Below, piece by piece: positions 16,207 to 24,596 of a DNA stretch of 64,000 bases. The translations under genes and the position numbers were made by a program. Numbering within the stretch: position 1 is the first letter of the stretch; each line of letters opens with the position of its first letter. The stretch comes from Phocaeicola fibrisolvens (GTDB taxonomy: Bacteria; Bacteroidota; Bacteroidia; Bacteroidales; Bacteroidaceae), in NCBI RefSeq assembly GCF_025567125.1, contig NZ_JAOQJI010000014.1:1-64000 (forward strand), written 5' to 3'. The notes below the pieces were generated by a model. That model ran no database searches and was not told the origin of the DNA. It saw only the letters and a list, made by a program, of their open reading frames with translations.

Positions 16207-17789
16207 TGAAAGAACGCATACTGACATCTTTATTGACCGTATTTGTCATTACGGGAATGCAGTCTCAGACTCCCTCTGCGGCTCCGCGTCTGGTGGTAGG
16301 ATTAACAATCGACCAGTTACGGGCAGATTACATTGAGGCTTTTTCTGCATTGTATGGGGAAAGAGGCTTTAAGCGTTTATGGAAAGAGGGACGTATATAT
16401 GCCGATGCAGAGTATGATTTCATTAATGTAGACCGTTCTTCGGCTACAGCTTCTATCTACACCGGAACTACACCTTATTATAATGGAATTCCTGCCAATC
16501 GGTGGATGGACCGGAACACTTTGCGAATTGTGAAATCGGTAGACGACCCGAACTTTATGGGCGTTTATACTTCAGAAAGTTCTTCAGCCAAGTTGTTGCA
16601 ATGTTCTACCTTGTCGGATGAATTAAAGGTGGCCACTCAAGGAAGGGCTGAAGTATATTCTATTGCACCTACACGTGAAATGGCTGTACTTGCAGCCGGT
16701 CATGCGGCCGATGGAGCCTTCTGGTTGAACGATGAAACCGGTAAATGGGGTGGAACGACTTATTATGGTGACTTTCCTGCATGGGTAAGCAGCTATAATG
16801 ACAAGGAGGGGCTCGATTTTCGGATTAACAGTGTAGAATGGCTTCCCTATCTTCCGGTTACTTCTTATCAATATATCACTACGGAGAATAAACAGCTCAA
16901 CTTTAAACATAACTTTTCGGATGAGCGTCTGGAAAAATATAAAAAGTTTAAGACGAGTCCCTATGTGAATGATGAAGTGAACCGACTGGTAAATGCCTGT
17001 TTGAGTGGTACGCAGGTAGGCCGGGATGGAGTGCCGGATTTGTTGACATTGTCTTATTATGCCGGAAATTATGACCATAAACCCAATTCGGAGTATGGCA
17101 TGGAAATTCAGGATATGTATGTCCGTTTGGACAACAGTTTGGGTGATTTGCTGGATCTGATTGATCGAAAGGTCGGACTTCGTAATACGCTGTTTTTCAT
17201 TACTTCAACTGGATATACCGATCCTGAACCCGCCGATCCTGTACAGTATAAGATTCCAGGTGGAGAATTTTATATCAAGCGATGTGCTGCATTGCTGAAT
17301 ATGTATTTGATGGCGATTTATGGTCAGGGTCAGTATGTGGAAACTTATTATGACCGCCAGATTTACTTGAATCATAAGTTGATTGAAGAGCGGAAGCTGA
17401 ATTTGGTGGAAGTAATGACGCGTGCCTCAGAATTTGTTGTGCAGATGAGTGGGGTACAGAATGCTTATTCTGCTCAGCGTTTGTTGCTGGGGGCGTGGAC
17501 TCCGAAAATTGAAAAGATTCGAAACACCTATAATCCGAACTGTTCAGGGGATATTTACGTAGAGGTGATGCCTGGATGGTCGGTGGTAAATGAATATTCC
17601 CAAAAAGTGGAGGTCGTTCGTGAAGCTTATGTCTCATCGCCTCTGATTTTCATGGGATATGACGTAAAGCCTGAAATTCTTTATTCTCCAGTAAAAATAA
17701 CGTCAATCGTTCCTACGGTGGCTCATTTTATGCGAATAAGGGCGCCGAATGCTTGCTCTACAGCTCCAATGATTAATATTCGTAAATAA
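16206..17789 (+). CDS. Alkaline-phosphatase-superfamily protein with altered active site
   Basis: 527 residues, with a signal peptide ending near MQSQTPSA. The fold markers of type I phosphodiesterase/PafA-like phosphatases are present: VVGLTIDQLRADYI with the first metal Asp (residue 36), SIYTGTTPYYNGI (about 83-95), and a late SSPLIFMGYDVKP segment. The nucleophile segment, usually a Thr before a G-H-A/T-like turn, reads NVDRSSATAS. The usual A-D-H-G metal motif reads STGYTDPEPADP (about 335). I infer weak, changed or absent phosphatase activity. It is coupled to the DUF4105 gene and lies just before secA, so a role at the envelope is likely. Confidence 0.8.
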   Translation: MKERILTSLLTVFVITGMQSQTPSAAPRLVVGLTIDQLRADYIEAFSALYGERGFKRLWKEGRIYADAEYDFINVDRSSATASIYTGTTPYYNGIPANRWMDRNTLRIVKSVDDPNFMGVYTSESSSAKLLQCSTLSDELKVATQGRAEVYSIAPTREMAVLAAGHAADGAFWLNDETGKWGGTTYYGDFPAWVSSYNDKEGLDFRINSVEWLPYLPVTSYQYITTENKQLNFKHNFSDERLEKYKKFKTSPYVNDEVNRLVNACLSGTQVGRDGVPDLLTLSYYAGNYDHKPNSEYGMEIQDMYVRLDNSLGDLLDLIDRKVGLRNTLFFITSTGYTDPEPADPVQYKIPGGEFYIKRCAALLNMYLMAIYGQGQYVETYYDRQIYLNHKLIEERKLNLVEVMTRASEFVVQMSGVQNAYSAQRLLLGAWTPKIEKIRNTYNPNCSGDIYVEVMPGWSVVNEYSQKVEVVREAYVSSPLIFMGYDVKPEILYSPVKITSIVPTVAHFMRIRAPNACSTAPMINIRK

Positions 17790-17827
17790 ATATGATGACG
17801 AAGGGGGCGGATAACTCGCAATTTGGT

Positions 17828-17835
17828 TATCTTTG
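17828..17835 (+). promoter_or_regulatory. Promoter -7 element of secA
   Basis: TATCTTTG followed by C matches TAnnTTTG, 52 bp before the secA start codon chosen here. This supports the internal start at 17888 over the in-frame upstream ATG, which would place the promoter inside the coding sequence. Confidence 0.65.
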
Positions 17836-17887
17836 CACCGTTGAGATTAAAAAAACTTCATTTGAAAATAATAAAAAGAAATATACA

Positions 17888-20800
17888 ATGGGATTTAATG
17901 AATTTATAAGCAAGCTGTTCGGCAACAAAGCAACTCGTGACATGAAAGAAATTCAGCCGTGGGTGGAAAAAGTAAAAGCCGTTTACCCGGAGATTTCCAA
18001 GTTGACAAACGACGAACTTCGTGCGAAGACAGAAGAATTGAAAAAATACATCAAGGATTCTGCCGCAGAAGAAAACAAGAAGATAGAGGACTTGAAGGCC
18101 ACTATCGAAGCCACTGACTTGGAAAAGCGTGAAGCGATTTTCTCTCAGATTGATAAGCTGGAGAAGGAAGTGCTGGATAAATATGAAAAGGCATTGAATG
18201 AAATCCTTCCCACTGCGTTTGCTATTGTGAAGGATACAGCTCGCCGTTTGGCCGAAAACGAGGAACTGGAAGTGACCGCAACAGATTTCGACCGTGAACT
18301 GGCGGCTCAGGGACGTGACTTTGTCCGTATTGAAGGCGACAAGGCCATCTGGAAGAATCATTGGAAAGCAGGTGGAAATGAAATGACCTGGAACATGATT
18401 CACTACGATGTGCAGTTGTTTGGTGGAGTCGTTCTGCATCAGGGTAAGATTGCGGAAATGGCTACTGGTGAAGGTAAGACCTTGGTGGCTACTCTTCCGG
18501 TATTCTTGAATGCACTGACAGGAAATGGCGTACATGTGGTTACAGTCAATGATTACCTGGCTAAGCGTGACTCTGAATGGATGGGCCCGTTGTATATGTT
18601 CCATGGACTGAGCGTGGATTGTATCGATAAGCATCAGCCTAACTCTGAAGCACGTCGTCGTGCGTATATGGCAGATATCACTTTCGGTACCAACAACGAG
18701 TTTGGTTTCGATTATCTGCGTGATAACATGGCGATTTCTCCGAAAGACTTGGTGCAGCGTAAACATAATTATGCCATTGTCGATGAGGTCGACTCTGTGT
18801 TGATTGATGATGCCCGTACCCCGTTGATTATTTCAGGTCCGGTACCTAAAGGCGACCAGCAGTTGTTCGAAGTACTTCGTCCGCTGGTAGAACGTCTGGT
18901 GGAAGCTCAGCGTAAACTGGCGACTCAATATCTGGCCGATGCAAAGCGGTTGATTGCTTCCGATAAGAAAGAAGATCAGGAGGCTGGTTTCCTGGCATTG
19001 TTCCGTAGCCATAAGGCATTGCCGAAGAATAAGCCGCTGATTAAGTTCCTGAGTGAACCGGGTATCAAGGCTGGTATGTTGAAGACGGAAGAAATCTACA
19101 TGGAGCAGAACAACAAGCGTATGCCGGAAGCGGTAGAGCCGTTGTATTTCGTCATTGATGAAAAACTGAAGAGTGTAGATTTGACTGATAAGGGTGTAGA
19201 CTTGATTACGGGTAACTCACAAGACCCGACCCTGTTTGTTCTTCCGGACATCGCTGCTCAGCTGTCTGAACTGGAAAATCAGAAAGGTCTTTCTGATGAA
19301 GAACGTCTGGCTAAGAAAGACGAACTGATGACCAATTATGCCATCAAGGCAGAACGCGTGCATACCATCAATCAGTTGTTGAAAGCTTACACTATGTTCG
19401 AAAAGGATACCGATTATGTGGTGATGGACGGACAAGTGAAGATTGTGGACGAACAGACTGGACGTATCATGGAAGGTCGTCGTTGGAGCGACGGTCTGCA
19501 TCAGGCTGTGGAAGCGAAGGAAGGAGTGAAGGTGGAAGCTGCTACTCAGACATTTGCTACCATTACATTGCAGAACTACTTCCGTATGTACCACAAGTTG
19601 TCGGGTATGACCGGTACGGCCGAAACAGAAGCTGGTGAGTTCTGGGATATCTATAAATTGGATGTCGTGGTAATTCCGACAAACCGTCCGATTGCCCGTA
19701 TTGATATGAACGACCGCGTTTATAAAACCAAACGTGAGAAATATAAAGCCGTTATCGAGGAAATCGAGAAGATGGTACAGGCTGGTCGTCCGGTACTGGT
19801 AGGTACGACTTCTGTCGAAATCTCTGAAATGTTGAGTAAGATGCTGACCATGCGTAAGATTCCGCACAACGTATTGAATGCGAAACTGCATCAGAAAGAA
19901 GCGGAAATTGTCGCAAAAGCCGGTCAGAGCTCTACAGTAACCATTGCCACTAACATGGCCGGTCGTGGTACCGATATCAAGTTGAGTCCGGAAGTGAAAG
20001 CTGCGGGTGGTTTGGCCATCATCGGTACGGAACGTCACGAGTCACGTCGTGTAGACCGTCAGTTGCGTGGTCGTGCCGGACGTCAGGGAGACCCGGGATC
20101 TTCTGTATTCTTCGTGTCACTGGAAGACGACCTGATGCGTTTGTTCTCATCCGACCGTATTGCGAAAGTAATGGATAAGCTGGGCTTCAAGGAGGGCGAA
20201 ATGATTGAACACAAGATGATTTCCAACTCTATCGAGCGTGCCCAGAAGAAGGTAGAAGAAAACAACTTCGGTATCCGTAAGCGTTTGCTGGAATACGATG
20301 ACGTGATGAACAAGCAGCGTACGGTAGTATATACCAAACGTCGTCATGCCTTAATGGGAGAACGTATCGGAATGGATATTGTAGACATGATTTGGGATCG
20401 TTGCTGCAATGCGGTACAGCAGCCTACTTATGAGGATGCGCAGATGGAGATTCTGCAGGTACTGGCTATGGAAACTCCGTTTACAGAAGAGGACTTCCGT
20501 TCGAAGAAGAAGGATGACCTGGCAGAACAGACGTTCCAAAATGCCATGGCACTCTTCAAACGTAAAACGGAACGCATGGCTCAGATTGCCAATCCGGTCA
20601 TCAAGCAGGTATATGAGGCACAAGGTCACATGTATGAGAACATCATGATTCCTATCACCGACGGCAAGCGGATGTATAATATCTCTGTAAATCTGAAAGC
20701 TGCTTACGAAAGTGAATCAAAGGAAATCGTGAAAGCTTTTGAAAAAGCGATTCTGCTGCATACGATTGACGATGCATGGAAAGAAAACTTGCGTGAGTTG

Positions 20801-21184
20801 GATGAACTGAAACACTCTGTACAGAATGCTAGCTACGAACAGAAAGATCCGCTGTTGATTTTCAAACTCGAATCTGTTAATCTGTTTGACAACATGGTCA
20901 ATAAGATTAATAACAATACCATCTCTGTATTGATGCGTGGACAGATTCCGGTACAGGAACCGGAACAGGTGCGCGAAGCAGCTCCTGAACCTCAGACTCC
21001 CCGTCAGCAATACCGTGAGGAAAAGCAGGATTTGAACGATCCGGATCAGAGTGAAGCAGCCGGACGTGATACCCGCGAACAGAAACAGGAGCCTTATCGT
21101 GCGGAAAAAACAGTAGGGCGGAATGATCCATGTCCTTGTGGTAGCGGTTTGAAATACAAAAACTGTCACGGGAAAAATGCTTGA
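17888..21184 (+). CDS. secA: Preprotein translocase ATPase SecA
   Basis: Motor of the Sec export pathway, working at SecYEG on the cytoplasmic membrane. The product is 1098 residues, against about 900 in E. coli. Motifs are MATGEGKTLVATLP (Walker A), VDEVDSVLIDDARTPLIISG (DEAD-type box), MTGTAETEAGEF, TNMAGRGTDIKL and RQLRGRAGRQGDPG (helicase motif VI). A C-terminal zinc-binding tail NDPCPCGSGLKYKNCHGK follows a polar linker. The extra length is mainly an inserted helical region of about 100 residues in the preprotein-binding part, typical of Bacteroidetes SecA. The start MGFNEFISKLFG was chosen from homology and from the promoter just upstream. Confidence 0.97.
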   Translation: MGFNEFISKLFGNKATRDMKEIQPWVEKVKAVYPEISKLTNDELRAKTEELKKYIKDSAAEENKKIEDLKATIEATDLEKREAIFSQIDKLEKEVLDKYEKALNEILPTAFAIVKDTARRLAENEELEVTATDFDRELAAQGRDFVRIEGDKAIWKNHWKAGGNEMTWNMIHYDVQLFGGVVLHQGKIAEMATGEGKTLVATLPVFLNALTGNGVHVVTVNDYLAKRDSEWMGPLYMFHGLSVDCIDKHQPNSEARRRAYMADITFGTNNEFGFDYLRDNMAISPKDLVQRKHNYAIVDEVDSVLIDDARTPLIISGPVPKGDQQLFEVLRPLVERLVEAQRKLATQYLADAKRLIASDKKEDQEAGFLALFRSHKALPKNKPLIKFLSEPGIKAGMLKTEEIYMEQNNKRMPEAVEPLYFVIDEKLKSVDLTDKGVDLITGNSQDPTLFVLPDIAAQLSELENQKGLSDEERLAKKDELMTNYAIKAERVHTINQLLKAYTMFEKDTDYVVMDGQVKIVDEQTGRIMEGRRWSDGLHQAVEAKEGVKVEAATQTFATITLQNYFRMYHKLSGMTGTAETEAGEFWDIYKLDVVVIPTNRPIARIDMNDRVYKTKREKYKAVIEEIEKMVQAGRPVLVGTTSVEISEMLSKMLTMRKIPHNVLNAKLHQKEAEIVAKAGQSSTVTIATNMAGRGTDIKLSPEVKAAGGLAIIGTERHESRRVDRQLRGRAGRQGDPGSSVFFVSLEDDLMRLFSSDRIAKVMDKLGFKEGEMIEHKMISNSIERAQKKVEENNFGIRKRLLEYDDVMNKQRTVVYTKRRHALMGERIGMDIVDMIWDRCCNAVQQPTYEDAQMEILQVLAMETPFTEEDFRSKKKDDLAEQTFQNAMALFKRKTERMAQIANPVIKQVYEAQGHMYENIMIPITDGKRMYNISVNLKAAYESESKEIVKAFEKAILLHTIDDAWKENLRELDELKHSVQNASYEQKDPLLIFKLESVNLFDNMVNKINNNTISVLMRGQIPVQEPEQVREAAPEPQTPRQQYREEKQDLNDPDQSEAAGRDTREQKQEPYRAEKTVGRNDPCPCGSGLKYKNCHGKNA

Positions 21185-21209
21185 TTGAGTATTGAATTCC
21201 ATTAATACG

Positions 21210-21290
21210 CACGGGTTCTGTCGTTTTTACAGATTTTATTCATTAATTTAGAATAATCTGTAGGCACGATGGAACCCGTGTCTTTTTTAT
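21210..21290 (+). terminator. Terminator of secA with long two-part stem
   Basis: CACGGGTTCTGTCG (21210-21223) pairs with CGATGGAACCCGTG (21267-21280) at 12 of 14 positions. An inner stem (ACAGATT with AATCTGT) extends it. A TCTTTTTTAT run follows. Confidence 0.8.
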
Positions 21291-21329
21291 TTATTACTTT
21301 TGTTTTCAAACCAAAAACGTTGCAGATTT

Positions 21330-22316
21330 ATGAAAAAATATAGATGGATTGGAATGTTGCTGGTAGCAGCTGTGATGGTTTCATGCGGAGGGGTGCAGCC
21401 TTTTGCTTTCGATCAACTTTATCCGGCAGAGGCTACTTTTCCTGAACAAGTGCGTACGGTAGCGGTGGTGAATCATGCTCCATCTATCCCTTCTCCGAAG
21501 AAGACTTTGCTTACCTTGGGTCGGATTGACGGAGATGGGAAGGTACTGGCGGAGGGCCTGGCCGGAGGTTTGGCCGACAGTCGCTATTTCAATCAGGTAA
21601 TTATTTCCGATTCAGTGCTTGCACAGGAACAGAGTGGAGGAGAGTTGCTTCCCAGGTCTGTGGTCGACAGTCTGAGTCAGGTTCTGGGAGCTGATATGAT
21701 TGTCTCAATCGACCGCATTCAGTTGTTGACCGAAAAAAAAGAAATTTATTATCCGGGGTTTGTCCCTATGACTGCACTCAGTTTGAAGATTCGTCCGGTG
21801 GTACGTGCTTATATTCCGTCTCGCTTGATGCCTGTGGTGACGTTGAATAAAGTCGACAGTTTGTTGTGGGATTTGAGCCCTTTGTTGTCAGACTACGACG
21901 TGGTGAACGATGCTTCCACTCATGCAGCTTATACACTGGTCAACCAGTTGGTACCCCATTGGAAGAATGTGGAGCGTATTTATTTTGACGGTGGCAATCC
22001 GGATATGCGTGATGCGGCGGTTTCTTTGCGGGAAGGAGACTGGGAAGAGGCCGGTCGTATCTGGAAGAATCTGTATGATTCGGTCAAGAAAGGAAAATTG
22101 AAATCACGTGCGGCCTTCAATATGGCCTTGGCATGTGAGGTGCAGGGACAGATGCAAGAAGCGGTTTCCTGGATAGAGAAAGCCCAAAAAAGTGCTTCTC
22201 CGGGTTCGTCTGAAGAACGTGCGGCGGTATTTTACTCCACTGTTTTGAAGGACCGGGCTAAGGATTGTCAGCTTCTGAACCTGCAAATGGGGCGTTTTAG
22301 CTACAAATTCAATTAA
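21330..22316 (+). CDS. Lipoprotein of the DUF6340 type
   Basis: 328 residues starting MKKYRWIGML, with a lipobox VMVSCGG (Cys about residue 19), so an inner- or outer-membrane lipoprotein facing the periplasm. The body has EQVRTVAVVNHAP, SRYFNQVIISD and QVLGADMIVSIDRIQLLTEK, reminiscent of proteins that search for a stored partner name in TPR lipoproteins. The C-terminal part (about 240-310) has TPR-like helices: AAVSLREGDWEEAGRIWKNL, then AAFNMALACEVQGQMQEAVSWIEKAQK. The family assignment is from memory and the function is unknown. The start at 21330 was chosen because it gives the signal sequence directly. Confidence 0.75.
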   Translation: MKKYRWIGMLLVAAVMVSCGGVQPFAFDQLYPAEATFPEQVRTVAVVNHAPSIPSPKKTLLTLGRIDGDGKVLAEGLAGGLADSRYFNQVIISDSVLAQEQSGGELLPRSVVDSLSQVLGADMIVSIDRIQLLTEKKEIYYPGFVPMTALSLKIRPVVRAYIPSRLMPVVTLNKVDSLLWDLSPLLSDYDVVNDASTHAAYTLVNQLVPHWKNVERIYFDGGNPDMRDAAVSLREGDWEEAGRIWKNLYDSVKKGKLKSRAAFNMALACEVQGQMQEAVSWIEKAQKSASPGSSEERAAVFYSTVLKDRAKDCQLLNLQMGRFSYKFN

Positions 22317-22375
22317 TATTTTCTTGTTCGATTTATTTTTTTTGTACATTTGAGTACAGATAAAAGATATAGCCT

Positions 22376-22825
22376 ATGGAAATGAGTGAACAATCACGTG
22401 TTGCAATAACTTCTGCTCTGAAAGAAGCTCTTTGCCGATATGTATCGGGAGGAGAGGAGTCTGTCGTTACAGACATTCATCTGCAACCGAATTCGGAAAG
22501 TGGAGAGCTGGTGATTTACGACGATGACGACAAGGTGCTTGCACGTACAATCATCAATGAATGGGTGGAGTATGATAGTGATGACTTCTATGCTGTAGTC
22601 GAACCGATTCTCCGTGCCGAACTGGAAGCCTTGAAGGCAACAGGTCTTCTGGAAAAGCTAAGTCTGATGAAGCCTTATTCATTTGTATTGGTGGATGAGG
22701 AAAAGGAAACGGTGGCCGAGCTGCTGCTGGTGGACGATGAAGAAACCTTGTTGCTGAATGATGAATTGCTGAAAGGACTGGACGAAGAACTGGATGCATT
22801 CTTGAAAGACTTGCTGGAACGTTAA
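22376..22825 (+). CDS. Small acidic conserved protein, function unknown
   Basis: 149 residues, strongly acidic (Glu/Asp-rich), without signal peptide or membrane segment, so cytoplasmic. It reads as helix, then beta strands (DIHLQPNSESGELVIYDDDDKVLARTII), then a long helix, then strands ending with an acidic helix. I do not recognise a named domain. MEMSEQ gives two possible start codons, 22376 or 22382. It precedes the metallo-hydrolase by only 10 bp, so the two are probably one transcription unit. Confidence 0.7.
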   Translation: MEMSEQSRVAITSALKEALCRYVSGGEESVVTDIHLQPNSESGELVIYDDDDKVLARTIINEWVEYDSDDFYAVVEPILRAELEALKATGLLEKLSLMKPYSFVLVDEEKETVAELLLVDDEETLLLNDELLKGLDEELDAFLKDLLER

Positions 22826-22835
22826 TCGTGGAATA

Positions 22836-23834
22836 ATGGGAGAACGGATTACATTTCGTCGCAACGAAGGTTTGCGGAGCATACATCCTCATTGGAGAGG
22901 GAATCCAACTGTGAACGGAAAATTCTTTAACCGCCAGCATCGTTGGAAGCCCGGTGTAGGGAGTGTGCTGAAATGGCGTTTTTCTCCCAATCCTCAGCGG
23001 AAGGAAAAGCGGACCATCAAGTGGAATCCGAAAGTACATTATCTCACTTCTTTGGAAAGAGTGGTGGGTAACTCCTTAATCTGGCTGGGGCATAATTCTT
23101 TTTTTTTGCAACTGGGCGGCAAGCGTCTGATGATTGATCCCGTATACGGGAGTATTCCGTTTGTCAAACGGCGCAGTCAGTTTCCGGCCGATCCTTCTAT
23201 CTTTCGGGACATTGATTACCTGCTGATTAGCCATGACCATTTTGACCACTTGGACAAGCCTAGCGTAGCCCGTCTGGTGGCTGATAATCCTCGTCTGAAG
23301 TTGTTTTGTGGACTGAATACCGGGGCCCTGATTAAAGGCTGGTTCCCTTCTCTTGAAGTGATTGAGGCAGCCTGGTATGAACAATATGTCGACGGAGATC
23401 TCCGTCTCACTTTTCTTCCCGCTCAGCATTGGAGCAAACGTGGAGTGAGCGACGGAGGGGAGCGTTTGTGGGGATCGTTCATGATTCAGGGAGGTGGCAT
23501 TACCATCTACAACAGTGGAGATACCGGCTATGCACATCATTTTAAAGAAATTGCAGGTTTCTTTCCTCATATAGACTATTGTATGATTGGAATAGGGGCC
23601 TATAAGCCGCGCTGGTTCATGAAGCCCAATCATATCTCTCCGTATGATGCCCTGACTGCTTCGGCCGATTTGGGTGCACGGGTGACCATCCCCATGCACT
23701 ATGGTACGTTCGACCTTTCGGACGAACCGTTGTTCGACCCGCCTCATGTGTTTGCCGCAGAAGCCAAGAAACGCGGCATGGCAGTCATCCTTCCTGAATT
23801 GGGAGAGATTGTGAAGTTACAGCCTCTTCGTTGA
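22836..23834 (+). CDS. Metallo-beta-lactamase-fold hydrolase (NAPE-PLD/UlaG-like)
   Basis: 332-residue cytoplasmic zinc hydrolase. The metal motif is SHDHFDHLD (H-x-H-x-D-H), preceded by LIWLGHNSFFLQLGGKRLMIDPVYG. Later ligands appear in PAQHWSKRG, NSGDTGYAHHF and PMHYGTFDL. The IWLGHNSF opening and the PAQHWS segment are shared with N-acyl-phosphatidylethanolamine phospholipase D-like and UlaG-like proteins. A phosphodiester or lactone substrate is possible, but the exact one is unknown. The first 55 residues are basic and not part of the core domain. It ends before a strong bidirectional terminator. Confidence 0.88.
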   Translation: MGERITFRRNEGLRSIHPHWRGNPTVNGKFFNRQHRWKPGVGSVLKWRFSPNPQRKEKRTIKWNPKVHYLTSLERVVGNSLIWLGHNSFFLQLGGKRLMIDPVYGSIPFVKRRSQFPADPSIFRDIDYLLISHDHFDHLDKPSVARLVADNPRLKLFCGLNTGALIKGWFPSLEVIEAAWYEQYVDGDLRLTFLPAQHWSKRGVSDGGERLWGSFMIQGGGITIYNSGDTGYAHHFKEIAGFFPHIDYCMIGIGAYKPRWFMKPNHISPYDALTASADLGARVTIPMHYGTFDLSDEPLFDPPHVFAAEAKKRGMAVILPELGEIVKLQPLR

Positions 23835-23860
23835 AGAGCGTATACAAAGACATAAAAAAA

Positions 23861-23912
23861 GTCCGGAAACCAACTTTTCTGAACAGGTCAGAAAACTGAT
23901 TTCCGGACTTTC
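23861..23912. terminator. Terminator between hydrolase and minus-strand small-RNA unit
   Basis: AGTCCGGAAA pairs with TTTCCGGACT, with an inner TTTTCTGA/TCAGAAAA stem. The minus strand has the better U-run (TTTTTTTATG), so it mainly ends the minus-strand transcript from about 24237, and it can also serve the plus-strand hydrolase. Confidence 0.85.
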
Positions 23913-23967
23913 TATATGAGTCTGTTTGTTTCAAATCAATAATAATCCGCCGGTCATCGGCAGCGGG

Positions 23968-24063
23968 TTACTTCGTGTGAGTGTTTTCACTCAACATGAC
24001 GTACCCCCAGATCATCGGATCTGCATTTGCAATTTTGTTTAGAATCTTTGTTACCTTTTTCAT
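23968..24063 (-). CDS. 31-residue small protein
   Basis: Short ORF starting MKKVTKILNKIANADP and ending SENTHTK, with a basic amphipathic N-terminus and a Trp-Gly-Tyr core. A purine-rich AAAGGG lies about 8 bases before the ATG. It sits inside a transcript with a promoter (24244-24251), a purine-rich leader of about 175 bases and a terminator at 23861-23912, which supports real expression. No domain is recognised. It may be a functional peptide or a leader ORF whose translation regulates the RNA. Confidence 0.6.
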   Translation of the reverse strand: MKKVTKILNKIANADPMIWGYVMLSENTHTK

Positions 24064-24237
24064 AACTATTACCCTTTCATTTGCTTTTTGGTTAGTACCT
24101 ATATAATAATTCTAGTTTAGTTTTTCCGGGTGCTCTTCACAGAGGACCTTTCGAAGCTTTGTCTTTTGTTTTTGTTATCCTTAATCTTTTTATCCTTTCC
24201 TTCCGGTACCCTTTCGGGTTCCTTCGTTCGTTTTATT
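24064..24237 (-). ncRNA. Purine-rich structured leader of the small-protein RNA
   Basis: About 175 bases between the promoter and the 31-codon ORF. It is rich in GGAA/AAGG words (GAACGAAGGAACCC, GGAAGGAAAGGATAAAAAG) and contains a possible hairpin around GGTCCTCT-GTGA-AGAG. The composition and length are unlike an ordinary 5' UTR and suggest a structured or protein-binding RNA. The 5' end is inferred from the -7 element. Confidence 0.45.
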
Positions 24238-24243
24238 ACACTG

Positions 24244-24251
24244 CAAAGGTA
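24244..24251 (-). promoter_or_regulatory. Promoter -7 element of the small RNA unit
   Basis: On the minus strand this reads TACCTTTG followed by C, the commonest form of the Bacteroides -7 element. No strong -33 TTTG is visible. Confidence 0.65.
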
Positions 24252-24310
24252 ATGCCTTTTTTTTGAAAAACATGTTTTAAAGCATATAATTTTATTTTCC
24301 TCTTGTTTTA

Positions 24311-24324
24311 TTGATGTAAATCAA
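24311..24324. promoter_or_regulatory. FNR/CRP-type box
   Basis: TTGAT-GTAA-ATCAA is a perfect 5-4-5 inverted repeat identical to the FNR consensus of the CRP/FNR family. It lies between the divergent small-RNA and ECF sigma promoters, centred about 80 bp upstream of the inferred small-RNA start. The bound regulator is unknown. Confidence 0.55.
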
Positions 24325-24340
24325 CCTAGGTAGTTGGTGC

Positions 24341-24353
24341 TGACAAATTGTCA
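24341..24353. promoter_or_regulatory. Palindrome TGACAAATTGTCA
   Basis: A perfect 6-1-6 inverted repeat 7 bp from the next palindrome. It could be an operator for the ECF sigma operon. Confidence 0.45.
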
Positions 24354-24360
24354 CTTTTGC

Positions 24361-24380
24361 CTGTCAGTATGGACTGACAG
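24361..24380. promoter_or_regulatory. Palindrome CTGTCAGT/ACTGACAG
   Basis: A perfect 8-bp inverted repeat around ATGG, about 220 bp upstream of the sigma gene start. It shares the TGTCA word with the neighbouring palindrome and with the htrA upstream region. There is no U-run, so it is not a terminator. Confidence 0.5.
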
Positions 24381-24596
24381 AATTGCGTTTTTAGCCTAAG
24401 AGCACAATGAAAATGGCAGTTTGACGGGAGTATAGACTTCTTGGAGGGGTTTATTCCGTTGCTTCTGCCTTTTCATCTCTTGTCAGTTCTCAATTTATCT
24501 TGGGAAAATGATAGGATTTTGTCTTTCTTCTGTTACAAAAGATATAGTTTTACGTTTACCTTTTTGAAAACAACTTGTACGACCGATTTAAGAAGC

